Source of the DNA: Channa striata
Lineage: Eukaryota; Chordata; Actinopteri; Anabantiformes; Channidae
Reading direction: 5' to 3'
Assembly (NCBI GenBank): GCA_033026295.1
Contig: CM065183.1
Coordinates: 21,243,202 to 21,307,201 of the forward strand
DNA: 64,000 nucleotides
Shown: in pieces, positions 34,195 to 47,006 of the stretch
How positions within the stretch are numbered: position 1 is the stretch's first letter
How the letters are laid out: each line of letters opens with the position of its first letter
Position numbers and translations under genes: made by a program
The notes under the pieces: model-generated
Databases searched by the model: none
What the model was told of the DNA's origin: nothing
The model's input: the letters and a program-made list of their open reading frames with translations, nothing else

Positions 34195-34345
34195 GCCGAA
34201 CTGCCTGAAACTGCTGCCGAGGTGCCCCTGAGCAAGGCACTTGCCCCTGATTCTCGCAGGGGATCTGCTCAGTGGCCTACGAAGAGAGCGGGAGTGCCAG
34301 CAGTGACCGTGAGTGAAGGTGAAGCAGGTTGGAACAGGAAACGGG
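34195..34345 (+). mobile_element. degenerate short interspersed repeat (teleost type)
   Basis: AACTGCTGCCGAGGTGCCCC followed by TGAGCAAGGCACTTGCCCC and a CTCAGTGGCC block matches, from memory, a common percomorph short repeat related to that at 16.6 kb. It is diverged and its ends are unclear. Confidence 0.5.
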
Positions 34346-35034
34346 CCTGTGTGCACAGAGACTCATTTCAATCAGACGCTCAGACTTTAAAGATGCTTCA
34401 GAGCTAAACCTGGTCAGCAGACTCCTTTCTAAACTCGTCTTCATCATCGGTAATTGCAAAGTTATTCACTGGGAGTGTGTTCCAGTCTGATGACAGCAGA
34501 GAGAGCTTGAGATCGGCTTCAACCAAGCAGGAAGAGATGTCTGCCTTGCCAGAAGAGAAAATATTCAGAAGACTGTGAACGACAGAGGTTTTGTTTTAGT
34601 TTATATTCTATTTTCTTACTATTATGCCAAATAGAAGCAAATTTTCACGTTTTTGACAATGAGCTCGTTGGCAGACTCGTGCCCGTACACCTCGTTATGC
34701 CGGCGTCCGGCTGCAGGGAAATAATCGCCTCTTTAGGAGTCAGACTGGTTGGTGCGCACCTTTCATTCTTTCCAAAATCCTTTATCAGCTTTACCTCAAC
34801 AAGTCCCAGGCTAATGACGCGCACTACGGCCACGAAAGGTGTCCTGCATGACCTGAAACGTTCCTTTCATCAGCTCCTCACTCCAACCTGTGGATCGTCT
34901 AATAAATCAGGGACGACAAAAGAAGACAGATTCAGATTCACTCGAGGCGTCGGTGATGGGAACTGTACACGTGTCATCTGCCCCGTTCTTCTTATCAAAT
35001 GTGTCGCGTGCATGAAAAATTTGTGTCTTGGCTC

Positions 35035-35071
35035 ACTCTCTCTCTCTCTCACACACTCACACACACACACA
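35035..35071. repeat. (TC)n(AC)n compound microsatellite
   Basis: A TC run passes directly into an AC run. Confidence 0.9.
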
Positions 35072-36293
35072 GCCCCTCCAGGAATTTGAAATATTCCAAC
35101 TAATCCCCCGTGAATTCTGCGTGACGTCGCATTTTAAAAAATAAAAACAGTGCAACATGCATCACAATCGTTTGTGAAATCCTGGAGCGACTGATTTCTA
35201 TCTCTGGGTGCACTCGGGAGCATAAAACTGCTCCTTTGCATGCAGACTTAGAAAACTCATATAAAAGTATTCCATTCCAGTTTTCCACGTTAAGCTTTTC
35301 ACGGCGAAGCTGCTGTCGTCGAGTGATGGTGGGACTCCACTGTGCTGAGTGGACGTTTGTGTGACCTAAGCGTTCTTGTCATCCCAGCTTTACCCAAAGT
35401 GCATTCTGTCATCCCTGATTCATCCTGAGGAACGTAACCCCCCCCCCGAAAAAAGACAAAAACAGACTTTCCTTCATCAATCAACATGACAAAGATACAA
35501 CATTCAGATTATTCTAACGTCCCCCATCGATGCATAGACACAAGGAGGATTCTAACAAAATAACCATTTGGGCTTCAGCAGACATCAGAGTGAGGCATTC
35601 AAGGACATTTCTATAGTCTCAAATATAAATTATTATTATAATCAGCAAAATAAAGATATATTTACCTCAAACCTTAAATTCCCTCCCCGTCTTAGGGACG
35701 CTGCTTTGTCACATCTGGAAATCTGTGTTCTTTGAGGGCGAGGAATCAAACTTTATCTCACAGGCCAAAAAACTGACAAACCAACAAAGAGAACTCCATT
35801 CCTTTTGATTTCTCTACTTATAAATGATCCATGCACAAACCCTCTGCGAGTAAAACCCTTTTGTTATTTATAGTGCTACCAGTATGCAAACCCTGAATGT
35901 CCACATAGTAAATCATCAATGAAAAATATTCCTATGTACAGTGTAGCTCAATAAAATGTCTCTTTAAACTCAAGTTGCATGCAGTCAACTGCATAATTTA
36001 CAGGCAATAAGTACGTTCAGTTGTTGTTTCTTTGGCAGGCCAGAATCCAGCTGGACATGCATAGAGAGGTATATACAATCAAAAAACCGGCGCCCAGGTG
36101 ACAGAGCGCGAACACTCACGCGACCTGGAGTCAAGTGTGCAAATGTAAAGGACCGAGGCCAGTGGCGTAACTGGATCCGACAGATGTGGATGCCCCAAAA
36201 ACTGAGCGTTACCTCAAACTGATAAATGTGGTGGTAACAACATGCCGTCCGATCCATGCTATTGCAGCCTCTACGCCACTGGTTGAGCTCTCT

Positions 36294-37375
36294 TCAGAGC
36301 GCCTCGTCCTTCTCCGAGTCTGGAGAAACAGGCCTGGAAACGGTGAAAATGTCCTGACAGTGGATTTTGGTTTTGGGTGTGGCGGAGGCAGGCGGCGCCG
36401 CCGTAGACGGCCGCCTCTTGTCCGACAGCAGTTTGATAATTTCGGCTACCTGACTTTCCAACGCGCCCAGTCGCCCTCCCAGAGTCTGGATGTCGGCCCG
36501 CAGCTCTAGTCGCGTCTCGTGCAGCGCGGCCTGCAGGGCCTGCTCCGGGATGGGGCAGAAAGGGTGAGGAGACCCCGGTCCGGGGAGGGGGCTGTGCAGG
36601 AGGGGGGTAACTGCAGCAGGCGTCCGCGCCTCCCCCGCCCTGTCGATTCGCAGTTCGCTCTTGGTGATGCCGCTGTCGCAGGAGTCTGTCTTGCGGAGGG
36701 GGTTGCTGGCGGACAGCCCGCCCTCCTCTACGTCCCTGCTCCCCCCAGTTTCCTGACCTTTGCCCTCCTGAGAGAGCAGCTCCACGGACACAGCCTTCAC
36801 GTTGTTCAGCCCCTCCTTTCTGGCCTCCACTGGGGCCATATTGTTTTTCAGGCGCATCCAGCCGCTGGCTCTGGGGGCCGGCTTTGCCAGGGCGGGGCTG
36901 GTGCTGACTTTGAGCCTGACTGTCTGCTCACCCCCCCCTCCGGCAGAGCTGGGTTGCAGCTCCATGATATCGCAGTTGTTCTGTTTGACGGGGGCTCGCT
37001 GGGGTGGCTGTATGCCAGCGAGCTCTGCATGGGCGTGACCTGAGACACGGTCAGCACGCTGCTGCTGGGCGGGGCCCCGTTCTGCATGGAGGAGTGCGGC
37101 CGCTGCAGGCTGAGAGGCAGGGAGTGCTGCAGGCTGGAGTGGCCCAGCTGCAGGCTGTGGGGGTGCAGGTGCTGCTCCATGTGCAGCTGGTTCTTCTCTA
37201 GATCCAGCTGCGTGGCAGCTGCAGCTCCCTGGTTGCGCAGCTCCTTCTGCTGCTTGAACTTCTGGAAAAGCTTCCGCACCGGATGGTCCTGCGGGATGGT
37301 GAGCTGCACCTCGTTCTTCGCTCGCTGCCGCTCCTCTTCCTCCTTTTTCACCTCGCTGATCTTGCGGAAAATAAT
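36294..37375 (-). CDS. KCNH5: KCNH5 terminal coding exon (contains a one-base frameshift)
   Basis: The exon follows CCCCTGCAG and starts IIFRKISEVKK, then the conserved QLTIPQDHPVRKLFQKF. The first frame holds to HPSEPP; homology resumes one frame away as VKQNNCDIMELQ and runs to TGA at 36294. Adding one C to the C5 run (G5 on the plus strand, 36990-36994) restores one 360-residue frame. Later features are MRLKNNMAP, the DSCDSGITKS motif and a tetramerising-type coiled coil at 36417-36545 (ALQAALHETRLELRADIQTL and following). Everything outside the break looks under normal constraint, so an assembly error is more likely than a dead gene. Confidence 0.92.
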
Positions 37376-39562
37376 CTGCAGGGGAAACACACAGAAAAGA
37401 GCAATATGAAGCTTGTCGGAGGATTATTTATTTCATAGAAATACTGTAAACGAAGCACAAACACATTAATCAGAAAACAAACACAAATATTTGTGAAATC
37501 TGTCGATCTGCTTTGGCCCTTTTGCCCTTTAATAAACTCACGTCTCGTCGTTGTGCCGTCCACTCAGGCCATGCAAAGTGTCTCTGGCTTCTGGAGATCC
37601 ATGTTAAATTATCCATCGGTGCTCCTACACCTCCCCCTGTATTATTCAGCCCCAGTCTGGCGCCAGACTCTCTCCTGGCTCCTCTTACACTAATTACATT
37701 GGAAATGACAGAAATCTCTGCCAGCCAGCCATCCAGCTAGTAAAGCGTTATTATTAGTTCAAATGATAACGCTTCCCAAAGATAGCCAGCTGAGTCAATC
37801 TTGGAGTTAAACTTGGGAGGGAGGGGGAGTCGCCCACCTAGCTGTCCATCTCTAATCTACCCAACCGACCATTTTTACCTGCTAAACTTTGTCCTCGGGC
37901 CCATTTATGCTGAACTTCCTGCTGCACAGAGCTCCCTGAGCCAACTCAAGCAAAGTCTGCTCTCAGCTAGAAGAGAGGATGTGAGGTGGGGGGAACAGAG
38001 ACACCCTGTCAATCATTTTGAATCTCCCCAGCTACCTGGAGGCACAACCTTCAATATTAACACGTTTAATCAAATTAACTCTGACAGGTACAGTGTGGTT
38101 GCACTAATGATAATTGAAAAGTTATTATCGTGGTGTTTGTGTTTCGACTGAAAAGAACAGATTGTCTTTGTCTCCACATGAAGGGAACAATCACTCACCA
38201 CTGGGCTGATGGCATGGGATCAAATATGAGGAAATTCTATTAACTTTTAATCACTTCATATTATCATCAACAAATACAGCGTATGATCCTGGAAACAGCC
38301 TAAAATACAAGATTCCATCCCTGCCTGGTTTTACCTTTGTGTCCCATGATTTTAGTCACGTACATATGAGGAATTAACACCACATGTGTCATATGGTGCA
38401 GCTCTTTTGGCAGGAAGTGCGTTTGCCTCGACTAAAACTCGGCATTCGAAACATTAAAATGGGGAGGAGTGTCTTTGTATGGACGCAGACAAAGTTGAAG
38501 CACGTAATGCAACTGAAGCAGAAACAGAATACGAACTTTAGATAAATCAGCGTCTAAAGGGAGTGTAAAGTGTACAGGCTGAAAACGTTAGTGTAAGTTC
38601 CAGTATGGAAGAATATGGCATAACTGAGCAGTTGTCAGTGGATGTCAAAGTGATAAAATAAGGGTTTTATCACAGCGGAGGCTTGTGAATGATTGCTGGC
38701 TAATGTGCGGCGTAAGGGCTGCGAATAAATCACGATGTGCTTGTTCTGCTGCCTGATAATCAAAAACAGGGAGAGTGTGGAGGAGAACATCTACGTTGTG
38801 AATTTGTGACAATTTCACCTTAAACCTGGAGGCCAAAGTTAGAGCTACAGTAAAACATGTGCACAAGTTTGTCGATGACACTCTAATCTACATTACCATC
38901 ATCCGTCCGTAACTGCTTATCCATTTCTAGGTCTGGGGTGGTGGAGTGGGGTCCAGGTTGGAAAGTTCTCCAGTCTGTCTCAGAGCCTTCACAGACAGAC
39001 CTACACAACCAGTCACGCTCACCAGTCCTAACCCGAGTACCCTAACCTGCTAGCTGTGAGGCGGCAACGCTAACCACTCCGCCACTGCGCCGGCCAGAGG
39101 ACACGCATCACATGTTTCCACCGCAGACACAGATGGAGATGCTAATTATCTGCTGCGTAGGAAATGGACTGCTCTCATCCCACACTCTATCTCACACACA
39201 TACTGAGGGTGGGGGAGGTGGAGAGCGAGGCGTTGGCCTGTCCACCAGGAGCAACTTGGTTGGTGTTCAGTGTCGTACCCAGCGACATACAGTAATGACG
39301 TGTGGACAGGAGGAGGCGCGGATTAAACTTCCATCCCAGTTCTACCTTCTCAGCCAGAGTCAAATGGCGATGATTTACTGTGGCTGATGTTAACGGGCTG
39401 GAAGGAGCTCAACTGTCAGGTGAACATTATCGACATTAAAGCTTTTCAAAGTTGGTGGACGATGCTTAAAGTTTAAATCTCTATTTTCCATTCTTGAAAA
39501 TCAAAAGTTGCACGTCCAGTCTCCACTCACAGAAATATGCACCTAAATTCTACAGGGTCTTT

Positions 39563-39598
<36 letters not shown>

Positions 39599-42500
39599 TA
39601 CTGGTATTAAGGGCAGATACTGGCCAGGGACGTGCTCTGCACTGGGTAAATACAATGAATCCATCAGTTTCACTGATTTCTCTCCAAACGTCCTAGAAGC
39701 TTGAACCTTGTTCTTCATCGGCAGCTGAACGTGGCTCACTTTACTGCGGCACCTGCAGATGTTCAAACACTGCTGCGTAAAAGAGAAAGCTGGATTCCAA
39801 AATCGGTACATTTCTCTGTGCCACAAGCAGAACAAAAACCAAAATGACTTGTTTGGAGAGCGTATGTGCAGGAGAAGAGTCTGCAGACCGGCTGGATGAA
39901 AGCGTGGAGCACCGGTTCCTCATGAAGATAAAACAACACCACGTCCTACTGTAGGTTTGCCTCAGCCGTGATGTCACTGATCCTGCTGCTGCTGCTTTCT
40001 GTGACACATTAGAGAAAGTTTAATCTACCAGGATCCTTTACTTTAAAGACCTTGGCTGCCAGTCAGAACCGCCAAATCGATTAGCACTGACGTGATGGTT
40101 GGCAGCATTACGCATCTCGAAGCTGGTCCCGATGAGTCTCACATTCAACCCAATTATTCCGTCCTTCTGTCTTTTCCGATAACCAGCGCTGGCACATGGA
40201 GCCTCGTCCGCAGTGTGAAGTGGACGTCACCGGATAATCAGGGAGCTACGAGCAACGCCGACGAGCGCCTCGTTTTCACGCCCGTGTCTGAGGAGTGAGA
40301 AGTTGCGGGAGAAGACGAGGAGGATGAAAGAATCCTCGCGAGCCACTCGGCCGAACAGCTGTCACATTAAGGCAGAGATTACAACGGAACCAGGAGTGTG
40401 ATGTGAGATTACAGCGGCTTTAACACACGTAATTGAAAGCTTGAAATGCCACTATGGCTGAAGTGATGAATCATACTGGATTCTATTACTAATGTGCATC
40501 ACCCTTTGATGATGAAGCTTATTAGCAGAATAGGTTATGAAATCTAGCTACATCATTAATTACTGAATATTTGTCGAAGTAGAACTGAAGGCGTTGTGTT
40601 AATCAAAATGTTTATTCATACCAAGCAGCGAAAGCACTGGGATCGGATCTTTTCTCTGGTGGCTGATCCGCTGCTTTGAGAGGGTTTTTTTTTTAAAGCT
40701 GGATAATAATTTCACCACTAATGCACCAGACCTTATGATTTCTGTTAAATAGTCCAGAACGTCTTTTCAAACTGCAGTTTTATGTTAAAGGTTTTTGTTT
40801 GTGGTCAAGGTTTGGTAGTATTACAGGCATAACTGAAAGGCATTCGACTTCCCTCTGAGATACATTTAAATGCGATGACCACGTCACTGCTGGTTGAATG
40901 GAGTTTGTAATCGTTGCCGACCTGCTTTTCTAGAGTTCAGACATCATCTGAACTCCTAATCATAAAACTCCTCCAAGTGATGTCATCGGGCTAAGAGCTA
41001 AAAGCAGAGAAATATTTTAATAAAGGAAAGCTGCCCCTGCTCCAGCGGACGACCTGCATGGACGGTTGGACGTTAGCTTTCTCACATACAGTCACTGTCC
41101 ATTATAATTGTCCAGTCTAATACAATATAACAAAGTGCTGCAGTGCGTTCGACAAACGTTGCTGACGCAGCATTTAAAATGTGTGAAAACAGGACAAAGG
41201 TCCTTAGCACGAACAGGCCGACACACACATTTATGCTCATAAAAGGCTAAATGTTTTTGTGAAATGAATTCCACCCACACACCAGCACAAACAGCCCAGG
41301 AGGTCGCGTCGTACTGAAGACGGACCAAAACGCAGCCGGCGAAAGCTTGAGTCAAAGACAACAACATATTTGCATTGTAGTGGAAACAGCAGTTATGTAA
41401 CAGCTGTCTCCTGCTTGGCTGTACACATCTCGCTCCTCCGAGGTTTGTTTCTGAAATGCATTTCAAAGAGCCGTTTGTCTGAGAGTACGAGGCAGTGAGT
41501 GTGCCACAGGGTCGATTCTGCACCAGCCGTGACGCCAAAGTCGTTGTTTTCTCATCAGCTAAATCAACTAAAGTCGACGAATGAAGTCACGTTTCAGCTG
41601 CAGTGGGTTGAACGTGTACACGGCTCACGGCTCCTCTTTAAATGTGCACCGTGGCGGCAATCGGGTTCTTTAAGTCAGTCGCCACTGCGCCACTCGCCTC
41701 AAAGCGTCATGTGCAGGTTTGAAAAGTGAGGACGCGTGATCTAAATTACCACAGATACTAACATAAGATAAAACCTCCAGAAAAGTTGGGAGGATGTGGA
41801 AGACGTAATTAGAAGGAGACGGCAACGACTCTCACCAGCCATTTTAGTCCCAATATCAGATGCTGAAATCCGAGACATTTAATAATTTCATGAAAAATAT
41901 TAGTTCATTTTGAAACTAATGGCAGCAACACATCTCAAATCATTTGGAAGAGGGACAACAAAAGTCTGGAGAAGTGTGGGCAGGCCTAGAGTAAAAGTTT
42001 AGAGAGCTACAGTGTCTGGACGTGAATTTGGACGAATGAGCTGAATCTGTGTGAAAAAGCTCAATGGAAACTATTTCCTGTGCAGGCGACGGTTTTTCTT
42101 TCCTCGGTGTCGAGCACACGGCGTTGACATCGAAGACGTGCGTTTGATGAATTCTCCTTCCAAAGGCTTTTCTGATGTGATCTGAGGTTGGGGATGTGAC
42201 CCTGTGGCGTCAGCTGACCTTGATGCTCTTAGTCAAAAGATCTGAACCACATTTTACTTCAAATCTAAATTTACATCTAATTAATTAGATCCATAATTAA
42301 CACACACACCAACATAAGTGACAAAGAACTCAAATCTGCTACCGGTTTTTATTCCAGGCCTCTAATTTGATTTGATTTGCTCTTAAGGAACCAGCTGAAA
42401 GTAATTTGAGCGTCTGCTGGGGGAGAAAACCAGCGCTGTGGACACATCACGTCACCCGGTTCAGGTGGTCTGACTGAGAAAACTGTGCTGGAAAAACTTC

Positions 42501-45500
42501 TCATTAGTAATGATAATAATAATAATAATAATTTAAAACTTTAGTAGAATCTGTAATTCTCGAACAGCAGCAGCACAGCCAACATAAACTCTTCCTCTAT
42601 GATTGATGGATTTTAAATAAACTTGTACTCGTTGTGGCACAAACGAAGCGTCGCTTCTCTTTACATCTGCACATGAATATAATAAAACATTTCCAGGGCT
42701 GTGGCGCGGCAGAACAAGCTCCTCGTCACTGAGGAAGGCGTCATTTTGTTGTGTCTTGTGATACTTTGTCAGCGTCTGCTAATAATGCAAAGGGGGAACA
42801 GGGTTAGATTGATTTTAAATGTGGCACATACTGGAACCACATGAAAAACATGCAGACGACAGACAGAGACGTGAAAATGATCTAAAACGTGACGTGCGTG
42901 TCAAAACAAACCCTGAAGGCAGGACTCAGAGCGGCACGTTGCTTTAGGTAAAGCAGCTGAGATTTTAACGGACTGTCTGACTCGCGGACCGCCGAGCCCT
43001 CCCACCCTGAACACGACCTGAACGAACTTCTTCCTTCAGGTTGATGCTACAAAACACTTTAGATTTAGCTGCATCAAGGCTAATCGACCACTGGACATCC
43101 AGCCCCTCCTCCGCAGCCCCTCTTATAATTTTTATTCAGCAAATTACTGCAAACGTAGAGCTACAGATACACGAACGGTCTCCAGCTTTGTAGTGAAAAA
43201 TGTTCTGTCCTTGTGTGTGTGTGAATGTGAAGAAGTTTCGATCCCGTCTCCGAACCACGTGGCACCAAAAATCTATTTTAGTCCCAGACATCAAAGCTCT
43301 CGTTACAAATATAGTTCAACTACAAACTGGACTTGAGTCCAGAATGAGAACAACAGCTGGAAGCAGAACAAATGCAACATTATGTTTACGAGCTGCTGGA
43401 ACGTATGACAGGCCTGGTTGAATATTCAGAAGCCGAGCAGAGGGAGGGTGTCGGGTTTATTCAGGGTTTCACGGGGAGACGACGCTCGGGCTGAGTGATG
43501 TCTTCATTCCAGTCAGGTCATGATGAGGTGGCTGGAGGGGAGGAAGAGGATCGAAAACATTACAGGCTGTAAATCCAGGCCGAGGAAGAGACGAGGGAGG
43601 CGGACGAGAGGGAAGATTACGCTACATGTGAGACAGAAGCACAGACGCTACAGTGCACGGATCTCGTATGAAAAGCAGCGTTTGGTGGCAATAATGTAGT
43701 AATTTGATCATCATGCTAATGAAGCAAATTTACACACACAGCAGTACACACTGTACTAGAAGTGAAAGTGTGAGAAGTGGCAAAGCCGAGGGAAGAGGAG
43801 AGAAGATGAAAAAAAAAAAATGTAGAAACTAAGACAGAAAAGGAAATAGGGAAGTGGAAGATAAATTGCAGCACGGGAGCGAGAAGCAGCGACAGTAAAG
43901 GTTATTGTAAAGATTGGCCTCGAGAAAACGGGAGAGAAAAAAGTGAACAGCAGAGAAATATACAGTGTACAGGCTACGAAAGAGATGAGATTATACTTGT
44001 ATTATAATCCGCTTTGCTGAAGATTAGAGGTAATGCTCGGTAAATATGAGTCTCGCTGTCACCAAGTCACAAAGACTTGAAACGTTATTTTCCATCAGAA
44101 GAAAAGCGAGAGAGGAAGTTCTAGAAACACAAAGTGTGAACAGGTCGTGGGGGTGGAGGAGCCACCGAATCACTGTGGTGGGAGACTGGGGGGGCTCGCT
44201 GTCGTCCGTTCGCTTCGACTTAACGTCTGTGCACCGAACCAGCAGAGGAACCGTTTGTTTGCAAAGGGGGAACCGGAAAAGAAGAGCGCGCCGAGGTTAC
44301 AGAGAGCAGCACTGTGCCGACGGCAGCCAGCTCAGGGTTTGCTGCAAAGATTCCACTGTCATTTCCTCGGTTTCCTCGCTTGATGTCACCCTCCATCATC
44401 GCGCTCTCCGCACCACTGAACAGAGCGATTCATTCTGCTTTATTTTCTCTGTGCCGCCGACGGTTCGTTGTTTATGCAGAGCTGCCGGCGGTCGCTGGGC
44501 GCCGCCCCCCAACTCATTCATCACTGAACGTGTCCGGCAGGAAGCAGCTGTGTGCAGGAATGACGGAGGAGCCCATTAGGGAGAAGCGTGACTCGTTTGT
44601 GTAACAGGTCGCACACTGCGGACACGCATTGGGACGCGCTCCGGGCTGCAGCTCGTTTGGCCAAGACGTTTTCAACCTGCTGATTGGAATCACTTTGCAG
44701 CTCATCAGTGGTGCTGAAACCTCTACTGAAGAAAACCGATGTCGGTCAAAGCAAAGAATGAACCTCTTCAGTAAAAGACACGTGAACAATTTGCTAGAAA
44801 TAAAGATAATCACGCTTCTTCATAAGCACAAGTAAGAGCCCCAGAGGTTTGCAGAGGACGTTCACAGCCCTAAATCTCACCATGGTTATGTGCTAGTCAG
44901 CCTCAGGTGTATGACAATCCGGACTTTAACCAGCCGCTATTTATTTTTACTCCAAACAAACTAATTTTCCATAGAAAGATCACACGTCAAGTTCCGCTGT
45001 GCGATTTGTTGCCCCAGCAACTCAAACTCAGACTGCGTAAATCGGCAGCAGAGAACAACGCAGCTGAACCTGAGGTCTGATCTTTGTCGGAAAACTTACT
45101 AGTAACTTTTCTTGTTGAATCGTCAAAGTGTGGAGTGAAAGTACCACACAGGTCGTGCTCGCTGTCATCACTTAGGCGCAGTGAAGCTGATTCCAACTCG
45201 TTACGAAGAGGAGGGCATTAAAAAGTGTTCCTCCACCTGACGTGGTGGGGTCTGATGATACGAGGCGACAGCTGCACAAAGCCAAAGCTGGATCGCAGAA
45301 AGGCATCCACACACACAGTCTGTCGTGGATTTGCCGACCAGCCGTCTGTCAAACGGAGTGAATTACGCAAAGTAGAACATGATCCAACAGGCGACAGGAA
45401 CCAAGATCCAAATGCAGACACAGCTGGTCGACTTATAGGCAGCTTCTGTAATTCAGAAATCAATCGACAGTTTTACGGTTGGAAGCGAGAGTAAAGGGGG

Positions 45501-46601
45501 GGGGGTCACATGGGAAGAGGCAGAGGCAGGTGACAGGGTGAAACAAACCGATGCTAGTATCACACAAACACGAGTCCGGCGAGGATTCACGATGACCTCA
45601 CAGCCTCCAGGTTAGTGTCCGTTTGGAGACTGACTTCAGTTTGGTCTGTTGTATATTTATAGCTTATTATAAAATTCTGCACACGGTTTTTAATGTGTGT
45701 ATTTATTTTACACACGCTCTTTCTCTAAGTTTTATTTCCGTTTTAGTTTGGGTTAGATTGATTTTCTGCTTTAAAACGTCTGACCTTTATTACAGGTCTG
45801 AAAAAGCAAACTTCATTAAAAGGTAAAGGAGACGTGTCCCAGTTTGGATGGACAGTGTCAGAGCTCAACTTCGACTCGTTCCTTTTCTACGGAATCCTCA
45901 CGTATATTCCTCACGGAATATACGTCATCTTCTACTGGGACAGTAGAGAAGACTGAGACGTCTTAGTGCAGAGTTTTGAGAACTTAACAGCCACTTAATA
46001 TTTTCTACCTGCTCTCAGACGGACGTGTACACGCACTCATGGGTCCAGCTGGAGACTGTACAACATTTTCCACACGTGGACACGGAAAAACATGATGGCG
46101 TCTTCTGACAGGAAGCTACAGGAGGAGAAAGAACTATTTTTTTTTGTATTTGAGTGACAACAAAATAATCAATCTCATTTCAGTAGATCTGGTTACTGCT
46201 CCCTGGTTTTGTCCACAGGAATTTGACATTTTGAGCCTTAATCTGATAGTGGACGGTATAAATAGATAGAAACCGCGGCAGAGAGGGGCGTGTCACACCG
46301 ATCCACCCCGATGACTCAATGAACTTTAATGGATCGTCTCGAAGGATTTTAGTGTTGGTGCCATCAGACGACGGAGTGAACGGCTGGGTGCTTGATCACT
46401 GGTCAGTAAGAGTAATAAGCGACTCCCACCCCCCCGGCCTGCCTCTGTGGTCACATGACCTTCACATTGCAGCCCCTGGTGGTGGTGGGACGAGATGGAG
46501 TTTGTGTGGAAAGTTTAATCTTTGACACTGGAGGAAAAGTGTGTGTGTTTGTTGGGGTTGCACTTGATTAAATTCTTTTTGTTGAGTTGTAGTTCTTTGT
46601 G

Positions 46602-46638
<37 letters not shown>

Positions 46639-46970
46639 CAGCCGTCACAGTGATGGATAGATGCTGGACTAGTTTACACAACAATAGCTGGAGCGGATAA
46701 AGGATCCACACTGGACGCCGGGCCCACGTGTCTTAGATCCGACTATCTGCTGCGATGCTGCATCACTCAGAATATGAAATAAGAATAGGAGCGAGTCTCG
46801 GGAAGCGGCGGCGAGGGAGGAATGTTACTGCTCGTTCTGGCAGCCGAAAACGGAGCTTGTATCTTGCAGCTTCTAAAAATAGAAACAGTGACAGGGAACG
46901 AGAGAGAGACAGTGTTGGTCAGGTGACGAGAAGGACTTAGATCAGCTTATTTTCAGACACTGCACGCTCT

Positions 46971-47006
<36 letters not shown>

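Larger units (their letters stand above)
24976..36293. other. gene-poor intergenic region between GPHB5 and KCNH5
   Basis: GPHB5 and KCNH5 converge here. I saw microsatellites, duplicated segments near 25.6 and 26.6-27.0 kb, short teleost repeat fragments (28.2 and 34.2 kb) and one weak small ORF at 29.6 kb. No exon of RHOJ, which sits between the human orthologues, was recognised. The KCNH5 3' UTR must occupy the right end, but no AATAAA on the minus strand stands out close to the stop codon. Confidence 0.5.

Noticed and set aside
34679..35089. 136-codon plus-strand open frame
   Set aside because: It ends inside the TC/AC microsatellite and lacks family features.
24976..36293. Search for RHOJ between GPHB5 and KCNH5
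   Set aside because: No Rho GTPase motif (GDGAVGKT, DTAGQE or NKxD type) was seen in any frame of this interval.
44046..44579. 177-codon plus-strand open frame in the KCNH5 intron
   Set aside because: All three plus frames are partly open in GC-rich DNA, the peptide matches nothing I know, and there is no promoter or splice evidence.
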